Assembly: GCA_001599755.1 (NCBI GenBank)
Contig: BCHX01000004.1
Location: 5,146,001-5,210,000 of the forward strand
Source: Gliomastix tumulicola
Taxonomy: Eukaryota; Ascomycota; Sordariomycetes; Hypocreales; Bionectriaceae
Length of the DNA stretch: 64,000 nt
Direction of reading: 5' to 3'
Shown here: positions 23,509 to 33,318 of the stretch, in pieces
How positions within the stretch are numbered: position 1 is the first letter of the stretch
Layout of the letters: every line of letters begins with the position of its first letter
The notes under the pieces: generated by a model
Told to the model about the DNA's origin: nothing
Databases searched by the model: none
What the model saw: the letters and a program-made list of their open reading frames with translations, nothing else
Position numbers and translations under genes: made by a program

Positions 23509-25919
23509 ATGCATCTCGTTAAGGCTGCCTTCTGGTTCCTTGCCGCCTGGATCGGCACTGGATCGGCCGACACTCCCTCGACTGCGGGGATCGAGTCTCT
23601 GGTCAAACGACGTCTTCCTGACCATGCGGATGCCTTCGAGTTTCGTATCCGCTCGACAGACCGCGCCCAGACACCTATCCCCGATATATACACTGTCACA
23701 TCGGCAGACAATGGCAAGATCCTAGTCGAAGGAACTACCCTTTCGGCATTGGCGTCTGGGTATGGTTTCCATCTTATCCCTTGTTGTCTGGTCTCGAAGG
23801 CTAATCACTTTGTAGTTTGCACAAGTACCTGTCCCATGTAGCTCATGTCGATATCTGGTGGTACATTGGAAGTCGTCTCGACCAAGCGCCGAGAGAGCTC
23901 CCACAGCTGGATGAACCTCTGGAAGGCGCCGCCGTCGTCCCTTACCGCTACCACTACAACACTGGTACGTGAGAGCCTGCATTGGATACCTCCCTGTTGA
24001 GAAACCGATAGCCATGATCAGCGGGCTGACATTCTTCAGTAACGTTGTCTTACACGAGCCCCTTTTGGTCATGGGAAGACTGGGAGCTCCAGCTGGACTG
24101 GATGGCTCTCCGAGGCATCAACCTTCCTCTGGCCTGGGTCGGCATAGAGAAGTTCTTTATCGACGTATTCCGCGATGCTGGGTTCAACGATGAAGAAATC
24201 AACTCCTTCCTCAGTGGACCTGCTTTCCAGGCCTGGAACCGCTTTGGTAATATCCAGGGCTCCTGGGGCGGGGACATTCCCGAAGACTGGATCAACGACC
24301 AGTACGCAATGCAGCTGCGCATCATCGAGCGTATGGTCGAGCTCGGAATGTCTCCGGTTCTCCCCGCCTTTCCCGGATTCGTCCCGCGGAACGTATCCAG
24401 GGTCTGGCCCGATGCTTCGACCGGCAAGAGTCCCCTATGGTCAGGTTTCTCCGACGCCTACTCGGCGGTGACCTACCTTGATCCGTTTGATCCCTATTTC
24501 AAAGAGCTCCAGACGAGCTTCATGACACGGCAGCTCGAAGCGTACGGGAATATCACCCACTTTTGGACGCTGGATCAGTTCAACGAAAACAGACCCGAAG
24601 ACTCGAGCTTGGACTACCTGCACAATGTGAGCCGGAGCACGTGGGAGTCTCTCAAGTCCGTCGACGAGGATGCCATCTGGATAATGCAGGGTTGGATCTT
24701 CGCATCCGACCCTGCTTATTGGACAGAAGCACGGATAGAGGCCTTCCTTGGAGGCGTCCCGGAGGATTCCGACTTGGTGATTCTGGACCTGTTTGCCGAG
24801 TCAAGACCACAGTGGCAGCGCACCAGCTCATTTTACGGCAAGTCGTGGATCTGGTGCCAGCTTCATGATTTCGGCGGAAACATGGGCATGTATGGGCAGA
24901 TTGAGAATTTGACCTACAACAGCATCCAAGCGCTGGAGTCGTCCGATAGCCTGTCCGGCTTCGGCCTCTCACTGGAGGGCCAGGAGGGCAACGAGATCGT
25001 GTACGACCTGCTTCTAGATCAGGCATGGAGCGAAGAACCCATCGATACCAGCGTCTACTTTGACGACTGGGTCTCTGCTCGCTATGGGGGCAACCCTGGA
25101 AGGCTTCCAGATGAGCTCTACACGGCCTGGGACTTGGTCAGAGGGTCTGTGTACAACAACACCGACTCGCGCGTCACCGCTGTGCCCTACTCTATCCTTG
25201 AGCTTTTACCCCACACTTCAGGCCTCCAGGGCCGGCTTGGGCATCATGCTACCATCATCACATATGACGCTGCCACCCTCACAAAGGCATGGCGCGAGCT
25301 ACACGCCGCTTCCGCCCAGAATCCCGCGCTGTTCGGCGACCCAGCGTATGACTATGATCTCATCGACTGGACACGCCAAGTTCTGGTGAACAACTTTGAC
25401 TCGCTCTACGAAGATCTCGTGGGCGCCTACCAGTCTGGTGGCTCGGAGTCAGAGATTCGCGCAGCCGGTAGACAACTGACGGACCTTCTCCGGTCCCTTG
25501 AGCGCGTGCTGTCTACGAACAAGCACTTCAGACTCGAGACTTGGATCAACGCTGCCCGTGCCAGCGCGAATACGAGCAACACCTCGGTCCAGGACTTTTT
25601 CGAGTACAATGCTAGGAATCAGATCACTCTCTGGGGCCCGCGAGGTGAAATCGAAGACTATGGCTCGAAGCAGTGGGCTGGCCTGATCGGGACCTATTAT
25701 CTCCGCCGGTGGGAGAAATTCGTCGACTACCTCGTCGAGACACCCACGGCCGAATACAATCACCCAGCCTTCAGAACGGACTTGCGTGAATGGGAGAAGG
25801 AATGGAATCTCGAGACGTTGTCTGGAACCTTTGGCCTCCCATCTCTCGATGAGGTAGATGATCTGAAGACGGTTCTCGACGACGTGTTGGATAGATGGGC
25901 GCATGTGTTTGAAGCATAG
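23509..25919 (+). CDS. Alpha-N-acetylglucosaminidase (GH89, NAGLU-type), secreted
   Basis: Exons 23509-23759, 23816-23964 and 24040-25919 give 759 residues, a full-length GH89 enzyme. A signal peptide (residues 1-20, ending near GTGSA) implies secretion or vacuolar delivery. Family landmarks are the N-terminal small domain, then YLSHVAHVDIWW, TLSYTSPFWSWEDWELQLDWMALRGINLPLAW, and the two catalytic glutamates: Glu316 in DQFNENRP and Glu446 in SLEGQEGNEIVY. By my count these two fall at the same numbers as the catalytic pair known for human NAGLU. The reaction removes terminal alpha-linked GlcNAc. The C-terminal helical domain is present (AYDYDLIDWTRQVL, TWINAAR, NARNQITLWGP, YYLRRWEKFVDYL). 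Upstream in-frame codons begin with GTG, so the ATG at 23509 is the start. It heads a run of glycoside-hydrolase genes. Confidence 0.95.
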
Positions 25920-26287
25920 CAACTGGTCGCTGTCTATAGCATTGCTGCAGATAGAGGTTGTCAGTTAGGTGCGATATATTTGCCGTAGAAACATTCGTGT
26001 ATAGACAATACAGCATTTGAGATGAGAAGCGTTGCCTGAATATGACAAGCATCCTGTGAGGTGATCCTCTAAATCGTCTTGGCCAAGTCGAACTTAAAGA
26101 GTCAAGACCCCAAGCCGTTCTGCGAATACAAATCCTTACTCGGATAACCGGAATAACCGTCTGGATTGTGATGAGCCGTCTACGTGCCTTGAAGATTTAA
26201 CGTGGCTAGGGATACTCGATCTGAATATGTTGACAGACTTGCCCAGCTAGGCGACCAATGAGTCTCAGGGTCCTCGATGAAAGTCCC
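25920..26287. other. Intergenic
   Basis: This is the 3' spacer between the GH89 gene and the GH43 pseudogene remnant. Nothing else is recognised. Confidence 0.5.
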
Positions 26288-27000
26288 TCACGCCGGGTCA
26301 CAATCTGAGGGCTTATTTGGCATGACCCGCTGCACCTCGTAGGACCCCTTGTTCTGCGGGGATCCGGGCGTGCCGTCTGGGTGAGTACCGTACACATTCC
26401 TGGGCCTAAGAAGCCACGGTTTTTGCCGACTTGTCAGCGTTCAGTGGGTTGCTGTAGAAGTAGTCAGTATCGTTCTAGATGTAAATCTTGTTGGTCTCGC
26501 CGCTCCAGACATCCCATATTGCCGTTCCATGCCCATATTCCTGATAGTTTGGTTTCGTCATGTTGACAACATCACCATCCAAGAGCTGCATTCCGTCTGG
26601 GCTCATTTGAAAGACATATGGTAAGGTCCTTGCCATTCATGTCGACCATCTTGTCGATGATGTAGGGCCCAAGGATGTTAGGAGACTTGGCTAGATAAAA
26701 GCCGTCTCCATAGCAGGTGAAGAACGCCCAGAATAGTCCGTCGTGATATCGTAAACTCGGAGCATAAATGCCATTCCAGGTAAGACTCGTGCGGTCCCAT
26801 TTATACTCCGAGCTGATTGATTTCAGGTTGTCAACCACGTAGCCAGCCGTCTCCCAGCGGAGCAAGTCCTTTGACTTGAGTATAACGATGGGTCCATTAC
26901 CTTGGTCTCCCCAAACTCCAGTGAGATTCCCGACGGCATCAACTACCTGCAGCCAGAGGCCCAAAATGAATATCGCATACCCCGGGGCGCGCGCGTATCT
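26288..27000 (-). pseudogene. GH43 family remnant (truncated, frameshifted)
   Basis: A 5'-truncated piece of a GH43-type beta-xylosidase/arabinosidase reads on the minus strand. The best segment (about 26620-26990) contains VILKSKDLLRWETAGY, WNGIYAPSLRYHDGLFWAF and GDGFYLAKSPNILGPY, which match blades of the five-bladed propeller around the substrate site. Near 26620-26630 the frame shifts by one base: after GKDLT the continuation is PYVFQMSPDGMQLLDGDVV in the next frame. It then meets in-frame stops near 26480 and 26410 and another shift before a tail ending at about 26288. No signal peptide or catalytic Asp start is present. The locus is dead as a GH43 but still easy to read, so the loss looks recent. 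It points away from the intact GH43, with which it shares a 550-bp spacer. Confidence 0.75.
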
Positions 27001-27015
27001 CGGATCAGCAAAACA

Positions 27016-27022
27016 GGCTAAA
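27016..27022 (+). promoter_or_regulatory. XlnR/Xyr1-type GGCTAAA motif 1
   Basis: This is an exact GGCTAAA, the consensus known for the xylanase activators XlnR/Xyr1, 530 bp before the GH43 ATG. It is 7 bp long and could be chance. A second copy and the xylosidase-like target support it. Confidence 0.4.
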
Positions 27023-27129
27023 TGCCACAGAGCCGTTCCTCATCCCTCGTACGCCTCTTTATTCTTCCCCGCGTGGGTCTCCCCCGTCCCTGTAGAATCC
27101 TCTCCGCATCCCGAGGGTCTGGCTTTACA

Positions 27130-27136
27130 GGCTAAA
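27130..27136 (+). promoter_or_regulatory. XlnR/Xyr1-type GGCTAAA motif 2
   Basis: This is a second exact GGCTAAA on the same strand, 114 bp after the first and 416 bp before the GH43 ATG. It lies inside a short inverted repeat. Confidence 0.4.
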
Positions 27137-27455
27137 GTTGAGACGTCCCTGTTTTTTTCTTACAGGGGACAACTTGCTTCGGGTTAACTCGTGAAATATG
27201 TTTGTTTTCGTTTGATGCTCTGCTTTGACCTCATCTTGTGCGGTTTCGCTTGGAATAGCGGGGTGGACTAATTCTGAGAGATATTACCCGCAGGCTAGTG
27301 GAAGCTGCATAGGTCAGGGAAGCCGAGCAAAAGAGTCTGTCTACACGAATTCCTTCTCCCCGTGGCTCGACTTGTTCGCCTACGGATACAGCCATCTCCA
27401 CTCAGCGGCTGTGAAAAGAAGCCATAGGCAGAACGGAGGTAGAAGTTGATATTAC

Positions 27456-27462
27456 TATATAA
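27456..27462 (+). promoter_or_regulatory. TATA box of GH43 gene
   Basis: TATATAA lies 90 bp before the ATG in otherwise GC-balanced DNA, a plausible core promoter for a strongly induced secreted enzyme. Confidence 0.45.
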
Positions 27463-27551
27463 CGCAGCGTCGGCCGACTGGTTTTCTATTTGATACTGCC
27501 GTGCTTCATCTTCGCCCTACCCAATCTGAATCACTTCGGGCGATAGAGACA

Positions 27552-29282
27552 ATGATGAAAGGCCTCATTTGCGGTCTCCTCGCGATCGCGTCTCTCCCAT
27601 CGCTTGTTCTATCCGACAACGACGCGAGCAACTCCACGTTCGTCAATCCTGTTCTTCCAGGCTGGCATTCCGATCCATCTTGCATCAATGTCGACAACAC
27701 ATTCTTCTGCGTGACATCCACGTTCATTTCCTTCCCGGGTCTCCCCATCTACGCCTCAAAAGACCTGATCAACTGGAAGCTCATCAGCCATGCCTGGAAT
27801 CGTGAGAGCCAGCTTCCTGGCGTGAGCTGGAACACCACCGGTCAGCAACAAGGCATGTACGCAGCAACTATCAGACATAAGGACGGCAGCTTTTATGTCA
27901 TCTGCGAGTATCTCGGAGTGCCTGGCGGCATGAAAGGAACGCTTTTCAAGACGGATGACATTTTTAATGAGGCGTCCTGGAGCGACGCGGTGATATTCCG
28001 GCCTAGCCATATCGATCCCGACCTGTTTTGGGATGATGATGGCAAGGTATACATGGCCACCCACGGCGTCACTCTGCAGGAGCTTGACATGGAGACAGGT
28101 GCCCTCACCAAAGAAGTCAACATTTGGAACGGAACAGGAGGGGTGTGGCCTGAAGGCCCCCATATTTACAAGAAAGATGGCTGGTACTATCTGCTCATTG
28201 CTGAAGGCGGTACGGGACCAGGCCATTCCATCACGATGGCCCGGTCCAAGGACATCTATGGGCCATACGAGTCGAGCCCATTCAACCCCCACCTCACGAA
28301 CCGGGGAACCAGTGAGTGGATTCAGGGTGTTGGGCACGCAGATCTGTTCCAGGACGCCAATGGCAAGTGGTGGGGTATGGCTCTCGGCACACGCTCAGGG
28401 CGATCCTACCAGATCTACCCGATGGGCAGAGAAGCGTTCTTGTTCCCCGCCACTTGGGAGCAGGACGAATGGCCAGTGCTCCAGCCAATTCGGGGCCGTA
28501 TGGAAGGCTGGGCTCTCCCAGCCGAAAACAAGTGCGTCCCGGGTCATGGGCCCTTCAACTCCGATGACGACGAGTACGACTTCCCCAAGGGGAGTGAGAT
28601 ACCAAAGAACCTCGTCTACTGGCGAGTACCAAGGGAGGGCGCCATCTCCATCAAGAGCAACGGGCTAGAACTTGTCCCCAGCCGGAACAACTTGACGGGA
28701 ATCCCTCTAGTGCCGTCCCAGATCGACCTGAGCGGCCAGCGAGGCCTTTCCTTTATCGGCCGACGCCAGACCCATTCCCTTTTCGACTTCAGCGTGGACA
28801 TGACCTTTGATCCCCAGGCAGGACGGCAGGAGGCTGGCGTTACGGTGTTCCTCACACAGGTGAATCACATCGACCTCGGTGTTGCCTATCTCCCTGTCGG
28901 CGCCGAGCATCAGACCCGTTTCCGTTTCCGAGCCATTGGAACGGGAGATGTCCCCGCGTCTCGAGAGCTTCAGGTCCCGACCAATTGGCCCTCCGGGCCG
29001 ATCCGCCTGGGTATCGAAACAAAGAATACGACGCACTACGCATTCTCGGCTGCCCCGGTTGCCGACTTGAACCAGAAGCTAGAGATAGGTATTGCTTCAG
29101 CAAAGGTGGTTAGTGGTGGGAACGGTTCTTTTGTTGGGTCTCTTGTCGGCGTGTTCAATACTTGTAATGGTCAAGGGTCGGGCATCGAGTGTCCCTCTGG
29201 AGGTATCGCCAACTTCAACAGATGGAGATACTACGGCCAGGGACAGCAAATCTCGACTACCGAAATTATCTACGAGGACTGA
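27552..29282 (+). CDS. Secreted GH43 beta-xylosidase/arabinofuranosidase-like enzyme
   Basis: A single exon encodes 576 residues. The ATG at 27552 gives a signal peptide (MMKGLICGLLAIASLPSLVLS). The upstream extension of the frame starts with GTG. The catalytic propeller carries the three acids of GH43: Asp41 in GWHSDPSCI (general base), Asp155 in HIDPDLFWDDDGK (pKa modulator), and Glu201 in WPEGPHIYKKDGWYYLL (general acid). From about residue 340 a C-terminal beta-sandwich domain (DUF1349/XylB-type, with HSLFDFSVDMTFDP and AGVTVFLTQ) follows, as in the larger fungal GH43 xylosidases. Expected activity: release of xylose or arabinose from hemicellulose fragments outside the cell. Two GGCTAAA motifs, a TATA box and a neighbouring Zn2Cys6 regulator fit induction by xylose, though this is inference. 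Confidence 0.94.
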   Translation: MMKGLICGLLAIASLPSLVLSDNDASNSTFVNPVLPGWHSDPSCINVDNTFFCVTSTFISFPGLPIYASKDLINWKLISHAWNRESQLPGVSWNTTGQQQGMYAATIRHKDGSFYVICEYLGVPGGMKGTLFKTDDIFNEASWSDAVIFRPSHIDPDLFWDDDGKVYMATHGVTLQELDMETGALTKEVNIWNGTGGVWPEGPHIYKKDGWYYLLIAEGGTGPGHSITMARSKDIYGPYESSPFNPHLTNRGTSEWIQGVGHADLFQDANGKWWGMALGTRSGRSYQIYPMGREAFLFPATWEQDEWPVLQPIRGRMEGWALPAENKCVPGHGPFNSDDDEYDFPKGSEIPKNLVYWRVPREGAISIKSNGLELVPSRNNLTGIPLVPSQIDLSGQRGLSFIGRRQTHSLFDFSVDMTFDPQAGRQEAGVTVFLTQVNHIDLGVAYLPVGAEHQTRFRFRAIGTGDVPASRELQVPTNWPSGPIRLGIETKNTTHYAFSAAPVADLNQKLEIGIASAKVVSGGNGSFVGSLVGVFNTCNGQGSGIECPSGGIANFNRWRYYGQGQQISTTEIIYED

Positions 29283-29740
29283 GGCATCATTTAAATCGAA
29301 TGACCTCTGACATAACTCCGAGGACCTATCAATAAGAAATGCTACGCGAGAAGCAATTTTGGTGCGTCTAGCCAGCAACCTCGAAGTGTGAGAATATATT
29401 CATATGGGTTATGGATTAGGCTTAGGCAGTATCTAGCAGATTACCTTGAATTCATCTTGGAAACGCATTTAAATCATTTCCCCCGATCAATCGTGTCTCA
29501 TGTCAGTCCCAAGGCTGCCACGCGAGTCATGCTTTGACTCATCACGAAGAATACTCAGGAGAATGATTGCCCTTCCTTGAACAGTGGCGCTGGTTGTGGC
29601 ACTATTGGTGTTGCAGGCAGATTGCTCGATTACTCGCAGTTCTATACGTGTAGAAACAGACCCATGATATCCTTTTGGACCTACGAAGCCATTCGTCCCC
29701 CTTCTGGTCTGGTACACAGTTCTTCAGCGGACTTCGTGCT
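29283..29740. other. Convergent 3' spacer
   Basis: This is the tail-to-tail region between the GH43 gene and the Zn2Cys6 factor gene. No gene is seen. Confidence 0.5.
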
Positions 29741-31802
29741 TCATACAAGTATTGTGCTCATCCCCGTCGTGCTCGTCAGCTCTGATCGAGAACCGTGCCC
29801 GCCCCATTTTGCATCGATATCTTTGGGGTTGTTGGAATTTGGCGCATTCCAAAGGTGTATTATCGTCGCCCATGCCCTTTCAACGTTGACCATGCCTTGT
29901 CGTTTTTGAAGCTCAGCGAATATCCGTCGCACTCTAGCTTTATCCCTTTGAGTCCTCGTATAGCGCGCTGCTGTGAATAAAGGCCAGAGAAGACCAGTGA
30001 CTGGACCGCCGGATGCAATTGTTGCCTCGCAGTGCATGATTGCGAGCGTGGCGTGTTCTTGAGCTTCAAGAGCATCAGGTGGCATATTGTGGCTGGCTTG
30101 ACGGAGAAGCACCAGGGCGCTATGGCGATAGGCGAGGGCCGTATGCGTACACGCTGTCGTCAGATGAGAACAAGAGATACTTTGGCCATCCTCGGCGTCC
30201 ATTGGAGGAAGGGTATGTGCAGAAGGTGGAGTCCATGAAACGAGGCCAGTGTAAGTAGCTCTCACTGCATTTGTAGACTGGACCTGCAGCGCTGTGGTCA
30301 GCGACGACAATGGGTCTGCCGCCTTTGCTTCCCACAGCTGCCTGGACAGATTCAAAGCCACACTCAGAAGGCGGAGCCATGGCCAAAGGGTAGTTGAATA
30401 ACCAACAAAGGGGTCGACATATCCAGCAGCAGACGGTGTTGTCCAGCACACTTCTAAAGGAACCGTCCCTGGAGCAATAGCGTCGAGAGCCAATGGTGGG
30501 CTCTCTGGAGATAGTACATATATGACGGCGTGATACTGAATGGCCTATAGGATGTTAGAGATCAGATTCCGGTATCCGAGAGTACAGCTACATACCCTTT
30601 CCATGAAGTCAACCGTCGTGGATACTTGATCTTTTGGAATCGCGCTTAGAGCCTCAATGGCACGGGGTAGGTGTTCATGGTACTCGGCGCAATACCCGTC
30701 ATGCGTAAGCTGGGGAATGGTTAATTATACCCATGCAAGACTCGAGGGGGGTGTTTAGGGAGCTTACTGCGTTGCGGAAGAGTGCCAGTACTTCATTTGC
30801 CAATAAGCAAACCGGGTCCTCTGAATGGTCGTGTTCATACATCTTTGCCTCTTCGCTCGGTCTATGCAAGCCAAGAGAACTATTCGTGTCATTGTCATTC
30901 GCGATGCCGAGGTACTCCATGTGAGCAGCTGAAAAGCTACAAATGCTTGAAAAGACCTTCTCACTCGAGTAGGCCAGCGGCAACATGAAGAAGACAAAGG
31001 GGTTCTGGTTCCCATCGTGGAACGTGATCAAATTCGATAAAACAGTACAGAAGTACTGGAGAAGCTGTCGTCTGTAGATGGACCCCGAAAACTCAGCGAA
31101 GAGAGGAAATACATGGTCACTCATTGGAGAGAGGCTCTCGAGTGTCTCGTCCACGGTGAATAACCCTGAATTGATCTCAAAGGTGGGATCAACTTTCTCC
31201 CAGTCGCTCGTGTAGGCGCTCCGGCTTGTCTCATCTGATAACACAGATTGGATCTCACCCAACGTCGCTAAATCGGCTGAAGCTGCAAAGTCTGGAGCCA
31301 CGTCGCAATCGTTTGCGTGGCTGGGGGTAGGGCTGGATATATATGGGAGTGTTGCCGTGACTTTGGGAGTTGCCGGATCGTTCTCGGCGGCTCTCTTAGC
31401 TGTGATATTACGCCGGCAGTCCTTCCTGGGCGGAACAGGATCGTACTTGCAGACTCGACCTCGCAAAGAACAGGCTTGACATCGAGGTCGTGTCTCATCG
31501 CATTTTTCTCGTCTAGATTTGCTTTCCCTGTGTTAGAATGATAGAGTCTTATGTGGCATAAAATGAAAGGATAGACTCACCAAGGCGTACATCCTACGTC
31601 AAGTATCAGCCAAAGTCGTCAGCAGTCACTAAATTCACTGCCGGTGCCTGTGAAGGCTACGTAGTTGTAGATCAAGTAGCGCCTTACCGGTTCTAGACCG
31701 TTTTCTGGGCATTTTCTTGGGTAGCCTCTTGTGACGAATTCTAGCGAGCAACACTGGCTCAGCTGGCTCAGCAGGCTGATCGTGCGGAGAGCTCTCCATC
31801 AT
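29741..31802 (-). CDS. Zn2Cys6 transcription factor
   Basis: Five exons (31688-31802, 31581-31593, 30768-31521, 30596-30709, 29741-30544) give 599 residues. The zinc cluster is complete only if exon 3 starts at 31521 after an AAG acceptor: C40-x2-C43-x6-C50-x6-C57-x2-C60-x6-C67, within RSRTGCTPCKSRREKCDETR. A basic stretch (RHKRLPKKMPRKR) precedes it. The remainder is a helical region of the Fungal_trans_2 type (SDHVFPLFAEFSGSIYRRQLLQYFCTVLS..., SSEKVFSSICSFSAAH, then a C-terminal YTRTQRDKARVRRIFAELQKRQG). Exon 2 is only 13 nt and encodes part of the zinc knuckle. A competing CAG acceptor 6 nt upstream would remove Cys43. Likely a nuclear DNA-binding regulator. It sits between the GH43 gene and the GH2 pseudogene and is a candidate local regulator. 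Confidence 0.9.
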
Positions 31803-33318
31803 TGAGCGAAGTGTTAGGAAGAAGCGAGTAGATGCCTGTGTTGTGATGGTGCGGTCGAGATCTTGGCGAAGGACGTTGCTCGAGACGACGAGAACCAGCG
31901 TAGCGATGGAGTTAATGACGACCAGATGTCGCTTTGCCGGCCATCAGACTGAGATTAAGATAAGAAGGAAAGAAGAGTATTAGTCTTACTTGATATTGTG
32001 GTCGTCAATGCCTGATCAAATCCATGTCTTGGCGAAAGCTTTCCCCGCATCACATGTGGGATGAAAGCTGGGGGAAACGACACAATCACCATTCTCCAAA
32101 AGGTTAGCTATGCGCCTTTCGGCCCACGCCTTTGTGGATGATAAATACCCGTCGGGAAAAGCGGGAGAGCTTCTCGGCTCTGATGATGGAAGCAACCGTT
32201 GTGGCGTCGCGCCACGCACCAAGGAAGAAGTACCTTCCAATCATCACGAGCCAGGATGAAGACAAGTCGTATGACTAGTAGCGTCGTCACCTTAGCTGAG
32301 AGCGGTGAGGGGCAGGTCTTACCTTGACCGTGACCACTTCTGCCCCTGTTAGTTAGTTAGGCCACTAAACAAAAGCAGGGGCCTCTTTCATGTTATCTGG
32401 TACCCGCACCAATGAAGATTTAGCCACGGGCAATCATCATATTCGACGTATTTCCTGCATGGGTAGCGTAGTCGAGAGTCAACCTGATCCGCCGACTGCA
32501 GGATCACCGGCTATCTGATCTTTACCGAGGACATCGTCCAGTCGACGAAATACGGACAGGCAATTCAAGGCGCTTTGCCGGACTAGCAGTTTGAACAGTT
32601 TAGTTGTTTTCATCCGATGCCAGGACCACTGCTCCTAGTCTCGAAAGCCAATTGGCTCGCTGCTACGGAATGGAGCAAGCGAGTGAAGAACATCTCTTCC
32701 TCACTGAGCTGGCCGACTACAAATCAGATGATTGTCCTAGCTCTCTACTGGTGAGTCTCCATTTCGACCCCTACCGGCCGGAGTTCCTATAAACCACGGA
32801 TCCGAACCATCACATCCTTCGGATATTTCGTGTTAGATCAATACGAGGATCAAGTCGCCTGGTCCGTCCGCGTCCCTGACTGGTCCCCGCCGAGGACTGG
32901 GTCCGGAATTTGCAACGCTTCTATTCGAGCAGTCATGTAATTTCATCCCCCATACTTTTATCCTCGCCAGAGATCTTTCAATGTTTCTGGGGCATCTTTG
33001 CGGGAAAGCTACTTTATCCGGGCCTGGCTAACACATGCTTGCGTTGACCCCGCAATCCCATGGCCATACATGAGGACGCTGACTAGTTGGAAAGGGGAAT
33101 CACTCCTGGTTTCAGCCGTCCAACTCGTGAACGACAGTGTGAGTATATTATGACAGAAGCGCGGACTGACGACTGGTATATAGGTCTGGGTGTTAGAACC
33201 TATTTGCACATTAATGAGGCGATGTTGTAGGAGAAGATAGCCGACTGCGGGAGAACATCAAACTTCAAGAAGGGTTTGACCGGTATCGAAGTCCTTCCTG
33301 ATCCTATTCTATTCCAAG
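31803..33318. other. 1.5 kb without a recognisable gene
   Basis: Only short frames occur between the regulator's start and the GH2 pseudogene. Some stretches (about 32600-33180) look like decayed coding sequence, but I could not match them to a family. A TTTAGCC (GGCTAAA on the minus strand) is at 32419-32425. No RNA gene is seen. Confidence 0.45.

Larger units (their letters stand above)
27001..27551. promoter_or_regulatory. Upstream region of GH43 gene
   Basis: This is the shared spacer between the dead GH43 (minus) and the intact GH43 (plus). It holds two GGCTAAA motifs and a TATA box, listed separately. It also contains an inverted CTTTA...TAAAG around the second GGCTAAA. No gene is present. 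Confidence 0.5.
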
